Assembly (NCBI GenBank): GCA_001599595.1
Contig: BCHH01000009.1
Coordinates: 670,099-734,098 of the forward strand
DNA: 64,000 nucleotides
Source of the DNA: Beverwykella pulmonaria
Taxonomy: Eukaryota; Ascomycota; Dothideomycetes; Pleosporales; Melanommataceae
Reading direction: 5' to 3'
The notes below the pieces were generated by a model. The model was given only the letters and a program-made list of their open reading frames with translations, searched no databases and was not told the origin of the DNA. Shown piece by piece: positions 1 to 12,174 of this stretch. Positions within the stretch are counted from its first letter, which is position 1, and each line of letters begins with the position of its first letter. The position numbers and the translations under genes are program-made.

Positions 1-554
1 CGGTTGAAAGAGGCAGGAAGGGATTGAGCGGATTGGATGCAGTAAGGGACCTATCATGTGCCCGCCAGACTCTCACCTCTTGCCATTTAGTATTGCTGGC
101 ATGTCAGGGAGAGTTCAGGTCGAGAGCATGGAAAAATCATGAGGAAAGATTTTGCATTTGCACGGCGTTATAGGTAGGCTTTACCCTCATGTTGGGAACG
201 TCAAAGACATCATTGTATTATTAGATGACGTCGAGGAGACATGGCGTGTCAAGATACTGTAAATATAGCAGTCTATGAGCATTGGACAGATAGTGCACCG
301 CGATAGAAGAACGCAAGAATTCAGCTCTGGTATAACCTGACTGTCCCTAACCCTATTCCAAACCACCCGATGCGCCACGAAAATGCTGCAATGTTACTGC
401 ATGTTGAACTCCAGACCCCCGGGCGAACTACGCTGGGCCTCGGACCCGCGGTTTCCATCGACTTTTAGTGAGACAGCCAGCATGTACACGATATTTGGTC
501 TGCCTCTCTTGCGCTCCCCTTGTCTCACCCACTCCCGTCACCGGCATTGACTAT
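1..554. other. Intergenic, no gene seen
   Basis: I see no conserved protein or RNA in this left edge. The short frames here lack recognisable motifs. The part next to position 555 is the probable 3' untranslated region of TAF9. Confidence 0.5.
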
Positions 555-1376
555 TCATCCATCGGCCATATTCGTATCCCCACCCCCCGCCCCAACCCCC
601 ATAACCTCCTCAAACATCTCCTCCTCGTCCTCATCCTCCATCCCGCCCATCTCGGCATCAACTTCGACCTCCATCGCCCTCTCTAGAACCGGCCCACCCT
701 GTCCAATGCCACCCATCCCATCCATACCCCCCTCATCCTCGCTAACCTCCTCCTCCCAACTCTCCTTGACCCCCCATCCGACGCCCGTAAAACAATATCT
801 CTCCGGCGGCAGCCGAACCCCAAACTCCTTTTCGACGCGCGGCAACGCAATCCGATTCCTCTCTGCCGCAATCTCCGTCATGAACTCCTTTGGTAGGGCG
901 GGAGAAAACTGATGCGCGGCGCGACTCGCGACCGCCGTTCTTAGCGCATTAAGCGTGACTCCATCGTCGACCTCTTTCGCCTTTTTCCCCGTTTGAGTGG
1001 GGACGGGCGGCTCGTACGCGATGGCGTCGGAGAGAATGCTAGACGTGTATCGGTAGCTAAAGTCGAGGAGTTGCAGTGGCACGCGTTCTGTGTAGGCGTG
1101 TACGCCCATGTTCGCGAGGAGGAGGTGGATGAGGCGCGCGTCACGGGGCCGTTTGCTGAGCCCTGCGTCGAGGAGAGAGGTTGAGGGGTGCGAGGGGTTC
1201 ATTGGTGTTTGTGTTTGTGTGAGGGTTTGCCCGTTTGAGAGGTGTGGTTGGGACTGCGAGAGCTGCGATTGTGTGTTGGGTTGCGTCGAGGATGGGCTCG
1301 GGTTCTGGGCGCCGGGTGCTGTGGTCGGAGGGGTTGATATGCCGTTCGGGAGGTCGGCAGCCGCGGGGGATGCCAT
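555..1376 (-). CDS. TAF9: Transcription initiation factor TFIID subunit 9 (TAF9)
   Basis: This is the histone-fold TAF shared by TFIID and SAGA; in the family it pairs with TAF6 in the nucleus. The model is one uninterrupted exon of 273 residues. A Pro/Ser/Thr/Gln-rich tail (about 1-75) precedes the histone fold (about 78-150), which has the family-typical start DARLIHLLLANMGV and the helix LLDFSYRYTSSILSDA. The conserved TAF9 extension follows to about residue 205 (LPPERYCFTGVGW). The C-terminus is acidic and Gly/Met-rich. I chose the ATG at 1376 (MASPAAADLPNG), directly before the typical low-complexity tail. The frame stays open upstream to about 1526, so a 50-residue extension cannot be excluded. 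Family assignment is firm from the motif series; the start is less certain. Confidence 0.9.
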   Translation of the reverse strand: MASPAAADLPNGISTPPTTAPGAQNPSPSSTQPNTQSQLSQSQPHLSNGQTLTQTQTPMNPSHPSTSLLDAGLSKRPRDARLIHLLLANMGVHAYTERVPLQLLDFSYRYTSSILSDAIAYEPPVPTQTGKKAKEVDDGVTLNALRTAVASRAAHQFSPALPKEFMTEIAAERNRIALPRVEKEFGVRLPPERYCFTGVGWGVKESWEEEVSEDEGGMDGMGGIGQGGPVLERAMEVEVDAEMGGMEDEDEEEMFEEVMGVGAGGGDTNMADG

Positions 1377-1718
1377 GGTAGAAGGTGTGTGGTGCGAGGT
1401 AAAATGCAGGTGATATGTGGTCGTGCTTGCGGGCGGAGGTTGTTGGTCGAAGTGCGGGCGGGAATGAGCTTGGTTGGAGCTTTCGCTGGTGGCTTGGCGT
1501 TTCGCGGTATTGCCTTCCGCGGACAATCAATAGGCCAGCATGTGATGGCTACGTGAAAGTTCGCGAATGCTGCAAGAATGTCACAAAATTGTGAGAACTA
1601 GGATCTTAATAAGTAATAATGAGTGAAAAATAGATTGACTCCTTGGCCATGCTATTCACAGCTAGGAAATCTAAGTGGTGAAGTGATCTCAACGCCGTTA
1701 CCCTAACAGGAAGTCCAA
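1377..1718. other. Intergenic, TAF9 upstream region
   Basis: About 340 bp between the TAF9 start and the stop of the next minus-strand gene. It is AT-rich around 1560-1640. I see no gene; it should hold the TAF9 promoter and the 3' UTR of the Fn3 gene. Confidence 0.4.
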
Positions 1719-4700
1719 TCAAGCCCTCCCCCAATGACCCTCAGCGTCCTCATCCTCGTCCCCAGTAGCCTCACTAGCAATACTTTCGTGCAGACTAGGT
1801 GTCTTGTCACCTCTCTTACCGATCCGCTTGATAGAGCTCCAACTCAGTGCACTGGCCTTGTCCTTGGGCGTTCCTATTGACGGACTATTACTTGCACTTT
1901 CCACGCCCTTGCCCAAGAAACCATAAGAATCTTCTTCTGTTTCGTCGGGCGTTACGACGTCGCTGGGTTTCTTGGAAAAGAGAGAAGCCTTGCCCTTGCC
2001 AAACGGAAGGAATTGACTGGAGCTGCTTTTCCGGGAAAGCTTCTGCATGAATGTCTCTTTGCCTAAAGCATTGAGATGGACTTGCGACTCGGTGGTGGTC
2101 TGAGAGATAGACCTTTCCAGCGATTCGCGTGGTGAAGAATCAGACACATCTGCGGTGGACATGGATCGATTATCTCGTGATAGGCGCGGGGCTACCGGTG
2201 AATTCGCATCTGTTCCATAGTTATTAGTAGCATTCCTTAGAGTAAGTGGGTTGTCTGTCTCCTTACGAGAAGTTTTCTCCAATTTCTCAGCTTTGGCCTT
2301 CTTTTCCTCCTTCTTTTCTGCCTTCTTTGCCTCCTTCTCTGCAGCCTTTTCTGCAGCCTTCTTTGCTTTGTCTTCCTCGGACTTCTGATCTCGCTTGAAA
2401 ATACTCTTGAATTGCGGTGCCGTTGGGTTGAGTTGTTTGGGAGGTGTAGGAGGAACCGGTGCAGAGGGTGGCATGTATGATGCTGAAGACTGAGGCCGCG
2501 TCCCAATGGGAGCTTGCGTGGGAGAGCGAGTGGTTGATGTGAAGTCTGGAATGTCGCCCTGTAGCAAGTCATCGTTGAGCAGGCTTGCTGATGACCCGTG
2601 CTGGACCGAAGGCCGTCGAGACGGCATTCTCGACCAGGATGAGGTTTGGTTCATGCTCCAGTCGACTCCAAGAGGACTGCTGCGCGCATCGAAGGCATTG
2701 ACAGACCACCCAAAGCGTGTCTGGCTCTCAGTGGAGGGTCTGGGAAGAACATTTGTTTCTCCGGATGCAGTTGACCCTTGGCGCGGGGAGGGCGGCTTTT
2801 CAGTCCCTAGAGCAGAGGCCAGCCAGGGGTCAGTTTTGGAACCAAACATGTTGAACGGCCGCTTTCGCGTGGCCACATGTTTGGGACTATTTGATGACTC
2901 CACAGGTTGTGTCTTAGAGGCGCGCACGAATGCATCATACCAAGCACCCCCCGAATGGCTCCCGCGTCTTCGGTGCACACCGGTAGGATCTAACCCTCCA
3001 GGATCTTGTCGAGGTAGTGATTGACTTTGTGATGGCTTCAAAGAGCCCAGAGGTAGCCCTTGGTCGGAAAAGGTCTTGCCTCGCTGCCTATTCAAACCGA
3101 AGAGATTTCCGAATCGAGTCGTGGGAGGATGGTTTGCAAAAGAGCTCGAAGTAGAGCGGATGGAGCGTCTATCGCTGTCCAGGTTTTCGTTTGTCGGGTA
3201 GTACGCTAGTTGTCCAGCGCTCTCACGTGGGCTAGCAAACACACTTGGGGAGCGACTTTGCACGGAGACTGGTGAGCTAGGGTCCTGCGCCTGCTCAAGT
3301 GTGCCGGGTGCCCCGAGACCTGGAAGAACATGGCGTAGGTTGGGAGAAGGATCCGACGGTGCCTGCGGTGGTCCTGGATCATTTTCGTCGTCCTCAGCGT
3401 CTGTCAGGCCGGTATCATCTCCAAACAGACCAGACGGTAACAAGGCACCAGCAGTGGGACTCATGGGTGCCCCGCCAGTTAGGTTATCTATGTCGGCTTG
3501 GGAGAAGGACACCACGTGGTTACTCGGTGGTAGGGCCATCCCGTTGTTGAAATTGAAGTACGGAGTCGCATTCGTGAATTTGGGCGACGCATTGGAGATG
3601 GTGTTGTTGAAAGTGGGCCCGGTAGTATGAACAAAACCCCCGGGAGCCGTAGAGGTCAGAGGCTCGCGCATGCTGAGAGGACGCGACCGCTGGCTGTTTC
3701 TCCTGGCAGTGCCAGGTTCCTGTGGCATGCCGGTGAAGAGCTGCGGTTGGCTCATACGACGCTGCTGCATGAATTGCAACCTATTCGAGGCCTCCTGGTT
3801 AGCACGTTCGGCCTCGTTGAACAGCGCCCAAGCTTGCGCATAGCGTTGCTGCAAAGAGGCCAAGGTGATCATCCAGCGTCTGTCTTCCTCTGCCTCCACA
3901 TTGTCCGTCGCGTCTTGCGCATCGCCACCTTCTTCGCCCTCTTCCAACTTCTTCCTCTCCTCCTCCAGCAGCTTGATCTGGGTGCCTTTCTCGCGGATGA
4001 CCTCCTCGAGACCCTTGTTGGTCTGAATTTCTTCGGCGTACTTGTCCTTGAGGGCCTGGATCCGCGATTCGGAGGTGCTTTCGTAGTCGGCTCGCTCCTG
4101 CTCAATGCGCTCGGCAGCCGCCCTCAGCTCGCCCGCCTCACGTGTCCACCGCGCAACATCATCCTTGAGCTTTTGTCTTTCGGCTTCTTTCTGACGCAAC
4201 AATTTCTCCTGCGTTGTTCTTCGGCCTTGGGCTGATGTATTGGCTCGGTCCAAGCTTGCCACCTCCTTCCTCAGGTCTCGGCTGGCGTCTTCCTTCTCTT
4301 TCAGGGCCGACCTCTTCTCGTCCCTTTTTTCCAACAGCGATGCCTTGGTAGTCTGGAACTCGTCGTCCTCGTCCTGGATCTGCTTTTCCACATCGTCGAT
4401 CTCTCGACGCAGTCCATCCAGCTTCTCCGTCAGCTGCTTGATAGATGCCATGGTTTCGGCTGCTTCCTGGGCAGAGCGAGCCTGCTCGAGAGTCTGGGAT
4501 GCTGGAGAGTTTCGGCGACCCGGTTCTGATCGCCTCACCCGCGATGTGCTGTTGCTGTGCTCCCGGGTCATGATGGGCGCAACGAGGGGCGGGATTATGA
4601 TATCCACCAGGTTCTTGTTGGGCCGGATGATGGGCGTCGGGGTGTATTCATCGTCTTCGCCTCCAGTGCTGTTTTCCTTGTGCGGCGTGGTGTTGTAAAA

Positions 4701-5297
4701 CTGCTCCGAGTCGGCGGGGAGAGTGCGGAGTCGAATGGGCACACTGGGCGCCTGGAAGTTGGCCGAGTTGAGTGTTACGATGCGGATCACGTAGTGGTGG
4801 TCTGGCTGCAGGTTCTCAATGGTGACAGAGGTTTCTTGCGGGGAGACATCGCCGACTGTGCACGTGTGAGCGTGGATACCCGGTGGGGGAGGGAACGGGG
4901 AGAAGCGCACTGTCGATGCCGTTGATACGGATAACATATTTCACGATGGACGCCCGCTGGTCGGGGGGTTTCCAGTGCAGCAGCACGCCGTCGGCCCTGA
5001 TGCCGGCGAGAGAGACGAGGGGGGCAACAGGCACCTCGAGACCGAGGAGGGCGACGAGCTCCTCGACGGGTTTGGAGAGCACCTGGTAGGCACGGAATGC
5101 GACCCTGCAAAGACAGCGAGGTCAGCGACTTGTGCACTTTGGTAGGGTACATTGTATCATTCGGGCCCGTACCAGAAGAGGGCAGAGACCACGCAGGCCG
5201 TCTTGAGCCAGCCCGAGGACAGGAAGACGAGCGCCTCCATGTTGTAGCGGGCGACCTGCGGCGGCCAGTGGAGCGAGTGCTGTGCGTCGGACAGCAT
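1719..5297 (-). CDS. Fibronectin type III / coiled-coil protein with N-terminal membrane segment
   Basis: Model: exons 5297-5173, 5104-4911 and 4855-1719, with introns of 68 and 55 nt, giving 1151 residues. Removing the 55-nt intron joins KYVIRINGIDI to GDVSPQETSVTIENL and restores a complete Fn3 domain (about residues 65-150) ending in PDHHYVIRIVTLN. A hydrophobic stretch (LVFLSSGWLKTACVVSALFW) near the start looks like a membrane anchor. A long coiled coil follows (about 220-440), then a low-complexity Ser/Pro-rich half with a KAEK/KKAEKK-type charged patch and a basic-acidic C-terminus. Such proteins are conserved in filamentous ascomycetes, but I know of no assigned function. The start at 5297 is chosen for its in-frame ATG; 5240 (MEALVFLSS) is an alternative. 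It is divergent from PAH1. Confidence 0.8.
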
Positions 5298-5919
5298 CGT
5301 GGCAAAGGCAGGCGTCACCACGGCCTGGGGTTGTTTCTTGAGGTCTGAGGTGGTCGTCGGAGCGAATGCAGAAACGACCGCTTTGAGGCGTCCCGGCGCG
5401 CCGGAGCCGCACTTGCAAAGCCTCCGACGCTTTCACACGCCGAACCAACCATGGGGCCAAGCGCAGTATGTCAGTGGAGAGATGCCGCGGTCGTTCAGCG
5501 CTTTCACGGCCTCCACGCAGATAAATATCCTCTGCAAGCGCTCTTTTCGCCGGCCTTGCACTGTCTCCTGGCTACTCTTCTCGCGCGGTTGTCCTGGCTT
5601 ATTCCCGCAAACACGCCGCTTTGCCCCGGCTCAACAATCCCATGACCTGTGCCTGTGTTGCGCCTCGGTGACCGCATAGGCATCTCAGGCATCGCCAACA
5701 GGACCGCACTCACGCCAATTCCTCCTGTACGCACTCTGGCCTTCCACTGCCTCAAGACCAACCCACTCCCGCGCGCCCCCGCCGTCTCGTCGCACTGTCC
5801 AGACACCCAACTCGCCTGCGGTTGAGCTGTGACTTGCTCGTACTGCAACCACACTACTCCCAGCTCCACCAGCACCTCCGCATCCGCGTGAACGCCCCCC
5901 GCGGCAGCAAGGCGAGGAG
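5298..5919. promoter_or_regulatory. Divergent promoter region between the Fn3 gene and PAH1
   Basis: About 620 bp between two divergently transcribed starts. It must hold both promoters if the models are right. I did not find a specific operator that I would trust. Confidence 0.4.
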
Positions 5920-8291
5920 ATGCAGTACGTGCGATCCATCACCGGCACAGTCTCGAAGAGCTGGAACTCGATCAACCCTGCCACGCTCAGCGGCGCAATC
6001 GACGTCATTGTTGTTGAGCAAGAAGATGGCTCCCTCGCATGCTCGCCTTTCCATGTGCGCTTTGGAAAGTGGCAGATCGTGCGGCCTTCAGACAAGAAGG
6101 TGGGCCTCTATCTCAGCCCCAATCCGTGGAATCCCTTGCTAAGCTGACAAACGTCTAGGTCGAGTTCAAAGTCAACGATGCAAAACAAGACTATGCGATG
6201 AAGCTCGGAGAGGGCGGCGAGGCCTTCTTCGTCTTTGGAACGTCCGCAGCGATTCCCGCAGAACTGCAAACGTCTCCACTCGCCTCTCCCGCCTCGAGCC
6301 CCGAACAGAAACCCGTAGAGCCTCCTTTGCAACGCGGGCTCTCCGACCTGGAGCCCCTAGATCTCGATGGATCGCTGCGGAGAGGGCGCATGTCCATGTC
6401 AGGTCCGCCAACCGAGCCATCCCCGTCAGGTTATACCGAACGACCCAAGTCAGGGGACTGGTCAGGGATAAATCTATCACGCTCCAACTCGGATGATCTT
6501 CTCCCATCCGCGAAAGCTGGATTCGCAAAGAACTTTGAAGTCACCGGAAATGGGCCGCTTCAGGTCAGCAAGGAGGAAGCTACAGCGTGGAATGCCTCAG
6601 CACGGTCGGCTAGTCCTCCGCCCGTCTCCCCAAGCGAAGCCATGGCACGAGCTATCAACCTCTCTAAGAAGCTGTTCGTATCCAACATTCCGAACAAGGT
6701 CACGGATAACGGAGACCTGATGCTGGATATGACAGGGTATAAGAGCAGCGAAGAGGAAGCCCTCCGCGCCGAGATTGTCGCGAGGAAGATTTTGGCAGAT
6801 GAGCTCGAGGGTAACTACGACATTGGGGCCCTGATTGGCGCAGATGAGAACGGAAATCTCTGGATCTACAGCAGTGAAGAAGCCAAGGCGGCAGCGAACC
6901 GGAAAATCGGCTTGAGCATGCTGAACGAGGATGCACTGCGCTCAGGGGATGCCATTTCAGACCCAGGATATCATAGTGATGATGCTCAGAGCGACACCAC
7001 CGAATTCTCCCCGCTCACCCGGAGAGATTCGGACAGCGCCGTTGGCCTTTCCTCTCCCTCCCAATCGCCAGAACCTACCGGCGAGACTCGGAATTACGCA
7101 AAGACGCTTCGCCTCACCAGCGACCAACTCAAGGCCTTGGACTTGAGACCAGGCGCCAATACGATGAGCTTCACGGTGAATCGATCGACCTGCACAGCGA
7201 ACATGTTTTACTGGAAGCACGATACACCCATTGTCATCTCCGACATCGACGGCACAATCACCAAATCCGACGCTCTCGGGCATGTGCTGAACATGATCGG
7301 GAGAGACTGGACCCACCTAGGAGTCGCCAAGTTGTACACAGACATTGTCAATAATGGATATAACATCTTCTACCTTACGAGCCGATCTGTCGGGCAGGCA
7401 GACATTACGCGAGCGTACCTAAAGGGTGTTACGCAAGAAGGGTATCGTTTGCCTTCGGGCCCAGTCATCATGAGCCCCGATCGGACGATAGCTGCCTTGC
7501 GCCGCGAGATTTATCTTCGAAAGCCCGAGGTTTTCAAAATGGCATGTCTGAGAGACATCATGAACCTCTTTGGGATGCCTGCGGGGCAAACTCCCTTCTA
7601 TGCTGGTTTTGGAAATAGATTGACGGATGCTCTTAGCTACCGCTCGGTTAACATTCCCTCCACGAGGATCTTTACGATCAACTCCAACGCTGAAGTCAGT
7701 CTAGATGTGCTGTCGCTCAACAGCTATAAGACAGGGTATGCCAGCATGCGCGAGATTGTTGACCATTTCTTCCCACCTGTGGGCTTGCTACTCCCGGCTG
7801 GTGGTGAACAATTCACCGACTTCAACTACTGGCGGGAGCGGCCGCTAGATCTAGAGGACTTCACTGACAGCGAAGACGATGCCGATGATGTAACAGAAGC
7901 CGGTAGCGTTCGCAGCGAAGACGAAGGGTCTCAGATTGGCGAGGATCTTGAAGCGAGCTATATGACGCAAGACTCCATCGACGAAACTGGCGAGCTCGAG
8001 GACTCGATCATGGAAAGCGTCGAAGGCGATGAATACGACGAGGAGGATAACGGAGAGGAGATGGAGGAAGAAGGGTCAGTCGACGAAGAGGAAGAAGAGG
8101 AGCAGGATGAGGAGGACGAAGGGGTATTCGGAGAGACTCCCACAGAAGAGCGAGCAGATGAATTGGCCGAGCGAATAAAACCACTGGAGTTAAAAGAGCC
8201 AACTCCTACGCCGCAGGAGACTCCAAGGAAGAAATTTACAGATTCCACATCCTCACCAGGCGCGCCACCGGGGATTCTTCAGAAGGCATAA
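5920..8291 (+). CDS. PAH1: Lipin-family Mg2+-dependent phosphatidate phosphatase (Pah1/Smp2/Ned1)
   Basis: The family dephosphorylates phosphatidate to diacylglycerol at ER/nuclear membranes, controlling lipid storage and nuclear membrane growth. Model: exon 5920-6099, intron 6100-6158 (59 nt), exon 6159-8291; 770 residues. The amphipathic lipin N-domain is clear at residues 1-100 (MQYVRSITGTVSKSWNSINP, then FGKWQIVRPSDKKVEFKVN across the splice). The HAD-like catalytic domain has DIDGTITKSD with the first Asp near residue 422, followed by the lipin C-domain (YKTGYASMREIVDHFFPP). The tail from about 570 is strongly acidic (runs of E and D), as in yeast Pah1, where it contributes to regulation by Nem1-Spo7. 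Ser/Thr-Pro sites between the two domains fit phospho-control. All key residues seen are intact. Confidence 0.95.
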
Positions 8292-8852
8292 TAGCTGACG
8301 ACGCAGCGTTTCTTTGGGTTTTCATCATTGGTATTTCAGCATGGCATGGCGTTGACAGGGCGGGTTGTAGATCTTTCATACTCTAATCGGCGTGTAAGCT
8401 CCGGGGTGTATCGGTATAGACAGCAGGGCGTAGGGGTAATACTATGTCTCGCCGGAGTTGATCCATGGGCGCATAATGGCTCCTAGGTACTCGCCTCCAC
8501 GATACGGATGGGAGGAGCATCACAAATTCAACACAAGTTTTGCACATGGAGGCACATCGGTGAGCCTAACGAGGCCTGTTCATATCAAATTTGAAGCGGT
8601 TGCCCGTTACAGTAAGCGGGACTATGCATGTCGTGGTTAGGTGCATGAATGCGCTGGGCTGAAACCTTTGGATTCTTCTCCTGCATAGAGATCCGGACCA
8701 TCAGCCGGCAGACCCCGTGACTTTGATCAGCTTCCACCTCGTAGCCCCAACACAACTTTGTCGCACCTCGCTCCTGACAATCTTTTTTTGCGCATGCAAT
8801 GCTGTACGACGTCGACATGACCTCGCGGTGATTATTCCCCAGGCCGCGCCTA
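8292..8852. other. Intergenic, PAH1 3' / THG1 5' region
   Basis: About 560 bp between two same-strand genes. The short frames have no recognisable motifs. It probably contains the PAH1 terminator and the THG1 promoter. Confidence 0.4.
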
Positions 8853-11718
8853 ATGGCTAATTCCAGGTAAGCTTTCTTTGTCACGGCCAGGCCCTGCGCT
8901 GAAGCTTTTGGTGGGCTGCGGGCAGGGAGCGCTGCACCTGGACCGCTGGGAACTGACGACACGCTAGATACGAATATGTGCGCTCGTTTGAGCAGCCGGA
9001 CGTCCTACTGGCTAATACGTGGATTGTGGTGCGGATAGACGGGAGGGGCTTCTCCAAGTTGGTCTTTTTCTTTTTTCCAACTGCTTCACTTTTTCAACGG
9101 GTCACTTTCGGCATTCCATTCAGTCACGATGTTCGCGGCTACAGCCGCCCGCCATAGCAGGCCCGCATACAGCCAGCCGGACGTCGACCCTCATATCCGA
9201 GTTTCGAGAAGCGAATTCGGGAGAAGAATCCTCGCTAATGTCTTGCGCGCTTGCATGCAGACTCACCACCAAGTACAAGTTTTCCAAGCCCAATGACAGG
9301 CGCGCGCTGGACCTCATGAATGCAGCCGCCGAGGCGGTGATGAAGGAACTGCCGGACCTGGTGCTCGCCTACGGTAACAGCGATGAATTCAGGTATGTTG
9401 ATTTTCCGGCCTTACGTTTGAAAGATATTGGCGATCGGCGAGGGCGAGCATCGCGCACGTGGAGTTGTGTTTCAAGGTGGCGCTGACGTGTTACACAGTT
9501 TCGTCTTTCATAAGGACTGCGTACTATTCGAGCGGAGAGCAAGGTACGGACAATTGTCTCGGCCCCCCAATGGAGCACGACTCGATTTGTTATCCTGCTG
9601 ATGTGCTGCCGTTGCTGATGCGCGTATATTTAGCAAACTGACAACCACGATTGTGTCGACTTTCACGTCGTATTATACCTTCCTTTGGCAGACGTACTTT
9701 CCGGCGCAGCCTCTTACGCCGCCACTGCCTTCCTTTGATGGGCGTGCGGTCTGCTATCCTAGCGACCAGAATCTGCGAGACTACATGAGTTGGCGGCAAG
9801 TCGACTGTAAGTTGGCTTAATTCATTATTTCCATGCATCAGCTATGATTCGCAAAGACACTGTTATTGCAGTCTAAACTCAAATCAACTTTCCGTATTCT
9901 GACCTTTCCAGGTCATATCAACAATCTCTATAACACCTCATTCTGGGCTCTTGTGCAACAAGGGGGCATGGACCATCGAGCAGCAGAGCGAGAACTCTCA
10001 GGCACCGTATCCTCTGACAAGAACGAAATCCTATTCTCGCGTTTCGGCATCAACTACAACAACGAGCCTGAAATCTTTAAGAAAGGAAGTGTCTTATACC
10101 GAGACGTAAGGCCGAGCTCTCTCACTCCTCCTTAAAGAAACCTTCCTGATCTCGACAGTTCTTCCCAATATCGACGCAATCAAGCCCCACCCTCCCTCAA
10201 GCAGTACGGTCCACGCCTCCACTGTCACACCCTCAACCAAGGAAGTTGACTGCCCGTCCGATGTCCCAACCGATCGAACGCACGATGCCTGATCTGCTAA
10301 GAGACTCGCCATCCTCTGCGGCATCCACTCCTCGCGGCCCAACATTTCTATCTACTTCGACCACGCCGTCCCCCCCACCATCACCGCGATCCATGTCGAC
10401 CACCTTGCCCAACCCGCTGCAATCGCACCCCTTCCATTCGAGCCACTGGCAATCCTTTCCGCAAACCTTCATGCCGGTCTCTCCACCCTCTAATGGCTCG
10501 GCAACAAGCCACAGCAAGCAGCCACTGCCCGTCCTAACGCCCTTGCCATTGCCCCCACCAACCCTCAAGCCAAGCACCAAGCCTCCTCACTCCCTCAGTC
10601 CTCCAAACCCCACGGCCCACACAAACACAAGTCCCGTCATCTCCCCGCATCCTGAATTCACAATCCCTGAGCGTGTAACCTCAAGAGCATCACGACAAAC
10701 TTCGCACTCCGCCTCCGCATCCCTCCCCTTCGCCTCATCTTCAAGCAGCACAGCGCGGCCCGCCACAGCCAGCGCCTCCGGCCCGGCCCACATGCTCAAG
10801 CACCGCAGTCCCAGTCTCAGCATCCTCGAAGGACAGCCCCCCCAAATACCCCTCCGCATTTCCTCCATCCCCCTCAACAACTCGCCTCGGAAACTCTCCC
10901 TCCCAAGCCAAAAATCATACAGCCTTCTCAAGCAAGAAGAGAAAGAGAACTTGTACTTCGTCAACAGCGAGGCGCGCACCGGCAGTCTCCGCGTCTCTCC
11001 GCCCTTAATGACAATGAAAGAACTCCCCTCTCCGCCCACTGACGTCGACGAAGATGTGCGCGAGAAAGTTATGGGTTCCATTTCCGGCGGAGATAGGGAT
11101 AGGGATAAATGGACGACGCACACACACACAACATCATCCACGACACCCTCACCGCGCAACACAAAAGACCTCCCCCGCGACCGCGAGCGCGAAAACTGGA
11201 AACTGGATCCTGAGGCCTCTCCCCCACACGAAACACCGCCAACATACTACAAACCCACTGGCCGAGCGCGTTCACACTCACGTCTACACTCCGCGCCGTC
11301 GAGTAGCTATTTCCCGCCCCCGCCGAGCCACCACCCGAGCCACCAGGCTACCAGCCACGGCTTCGCATCCTCGGCTTCGGCGTACGCACAACAGGGTCCC
11401 TCGCCGCCCTGGCCACCGCCGGGTCTCACATCTAACCCGAATACAAATACAAATCCCACGCCTACACCCTCGAACCCTTACCCCGCCACTTCGAAGCCCT
11501 CACACGCATCTGTCAAGAAATCCCACAAGATCCGCGAACAAGGTGGGTGGGCCGCGGGGACAACAGCAGAGGGCAGACCGCAGGAAATGAGTAAGACGGC
11601 GCGGGAGAAGGACCGAAAGAAGAGGACAAAGGCGAGGGTCGTGATCGAGCATGTGGATTTGATTCGGGATGAGTTTTGGGAGAGAAGACCGTGGATTTTG
11701 AGTGGGAGAGCTGGGTGA
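8853..11718 (+). CDS. THG1: tRNA(His) guanylyltransferase with a large low-complexity insertion
   Basis: THG1 adds the G-1 nucleotide to tRNA(His), which histidyl-tRNA synthetase needs. Model exons: 8853-8866, 8968-9057, 9261-9392, 9499-9543, 9634-9806, 9912-10105 and 10159-11718, all GT-AG and phase-consistent; 735 residues. The metal-binding Asp of RIDGRGFSK is residue 29, and the acidic pair of YGNSDEFSFVF is 76-77, matching the known family positions. The palm continues through [19 protein letters not shown] and [13 protein letters not shown] to about residue 216. Then come about 480 residues of Ser/Pro/Thr/His-rich sequence, after which the normal THG1 C-terminal helix reappears ([23 protein letters not shown], about 706-730). 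Usual family length is 240-300. The last exon is open for 1560 nt, so the insert is probably translated; spliced removal in some transcripts cannot be excluded. Confidence 0.9.
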
Positions 11719-11851
11719 GCTTGTGCAAAGGAAAAAGAGAGAGTGAGAGGAAAAGAAAGAGTGAGAGGGGATGGAAGCGGGTTGATTTTGGGAGGTTTTT
11801 AGGTTGCAGAGGATAGCGTAGCATAATTTTGTTGAGGTAGTTGGGGCGGGG

Positions 11852-11894
<43 letters not shown>

Positions 11895-12174
11895 CACTTC
11901 GTACTATCTCATTATATGGGATCTTCTCCGAAAGCTGTCTGTCATGCAGATGTTCACTTCTCTTCTTCTATCTTTCTTCTGTGTACTAGTACTACTACTT
12001 CTACCACAATAACCAATGAAGGGGAACCTTGGAATGCACTCAGTCAAATGCTATATGCCGACCCGCTAAGCCAGGTATTTCAAACCTTTAACGCCAATCC
12101 ATGCATGGTCATCCTGCCTTCACTTTCGCTCATGACGGGATTCAGTGGATACGCTTAGATATTCCAGGCCTCCA
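11719..12174. other. Convergent 3' region between THG1 and TMA23
   Basis: About 450 bp between two stop codons facing each other. Apart from the 40-nt G run listed separately, I see no gene. Confidence 0.4.
11853..11892. repeat. Homopolymer run of 40 G
   Basis: An uninterrupted G tract starts just after GGGGCGGGGC and lies between the convergent THG1 and TMA23 genes. It could fold into G-quadruplexes. Its exact length is suspect, because homopolymers of this size are often miscounted in assemblies. Confidence 0.9.
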
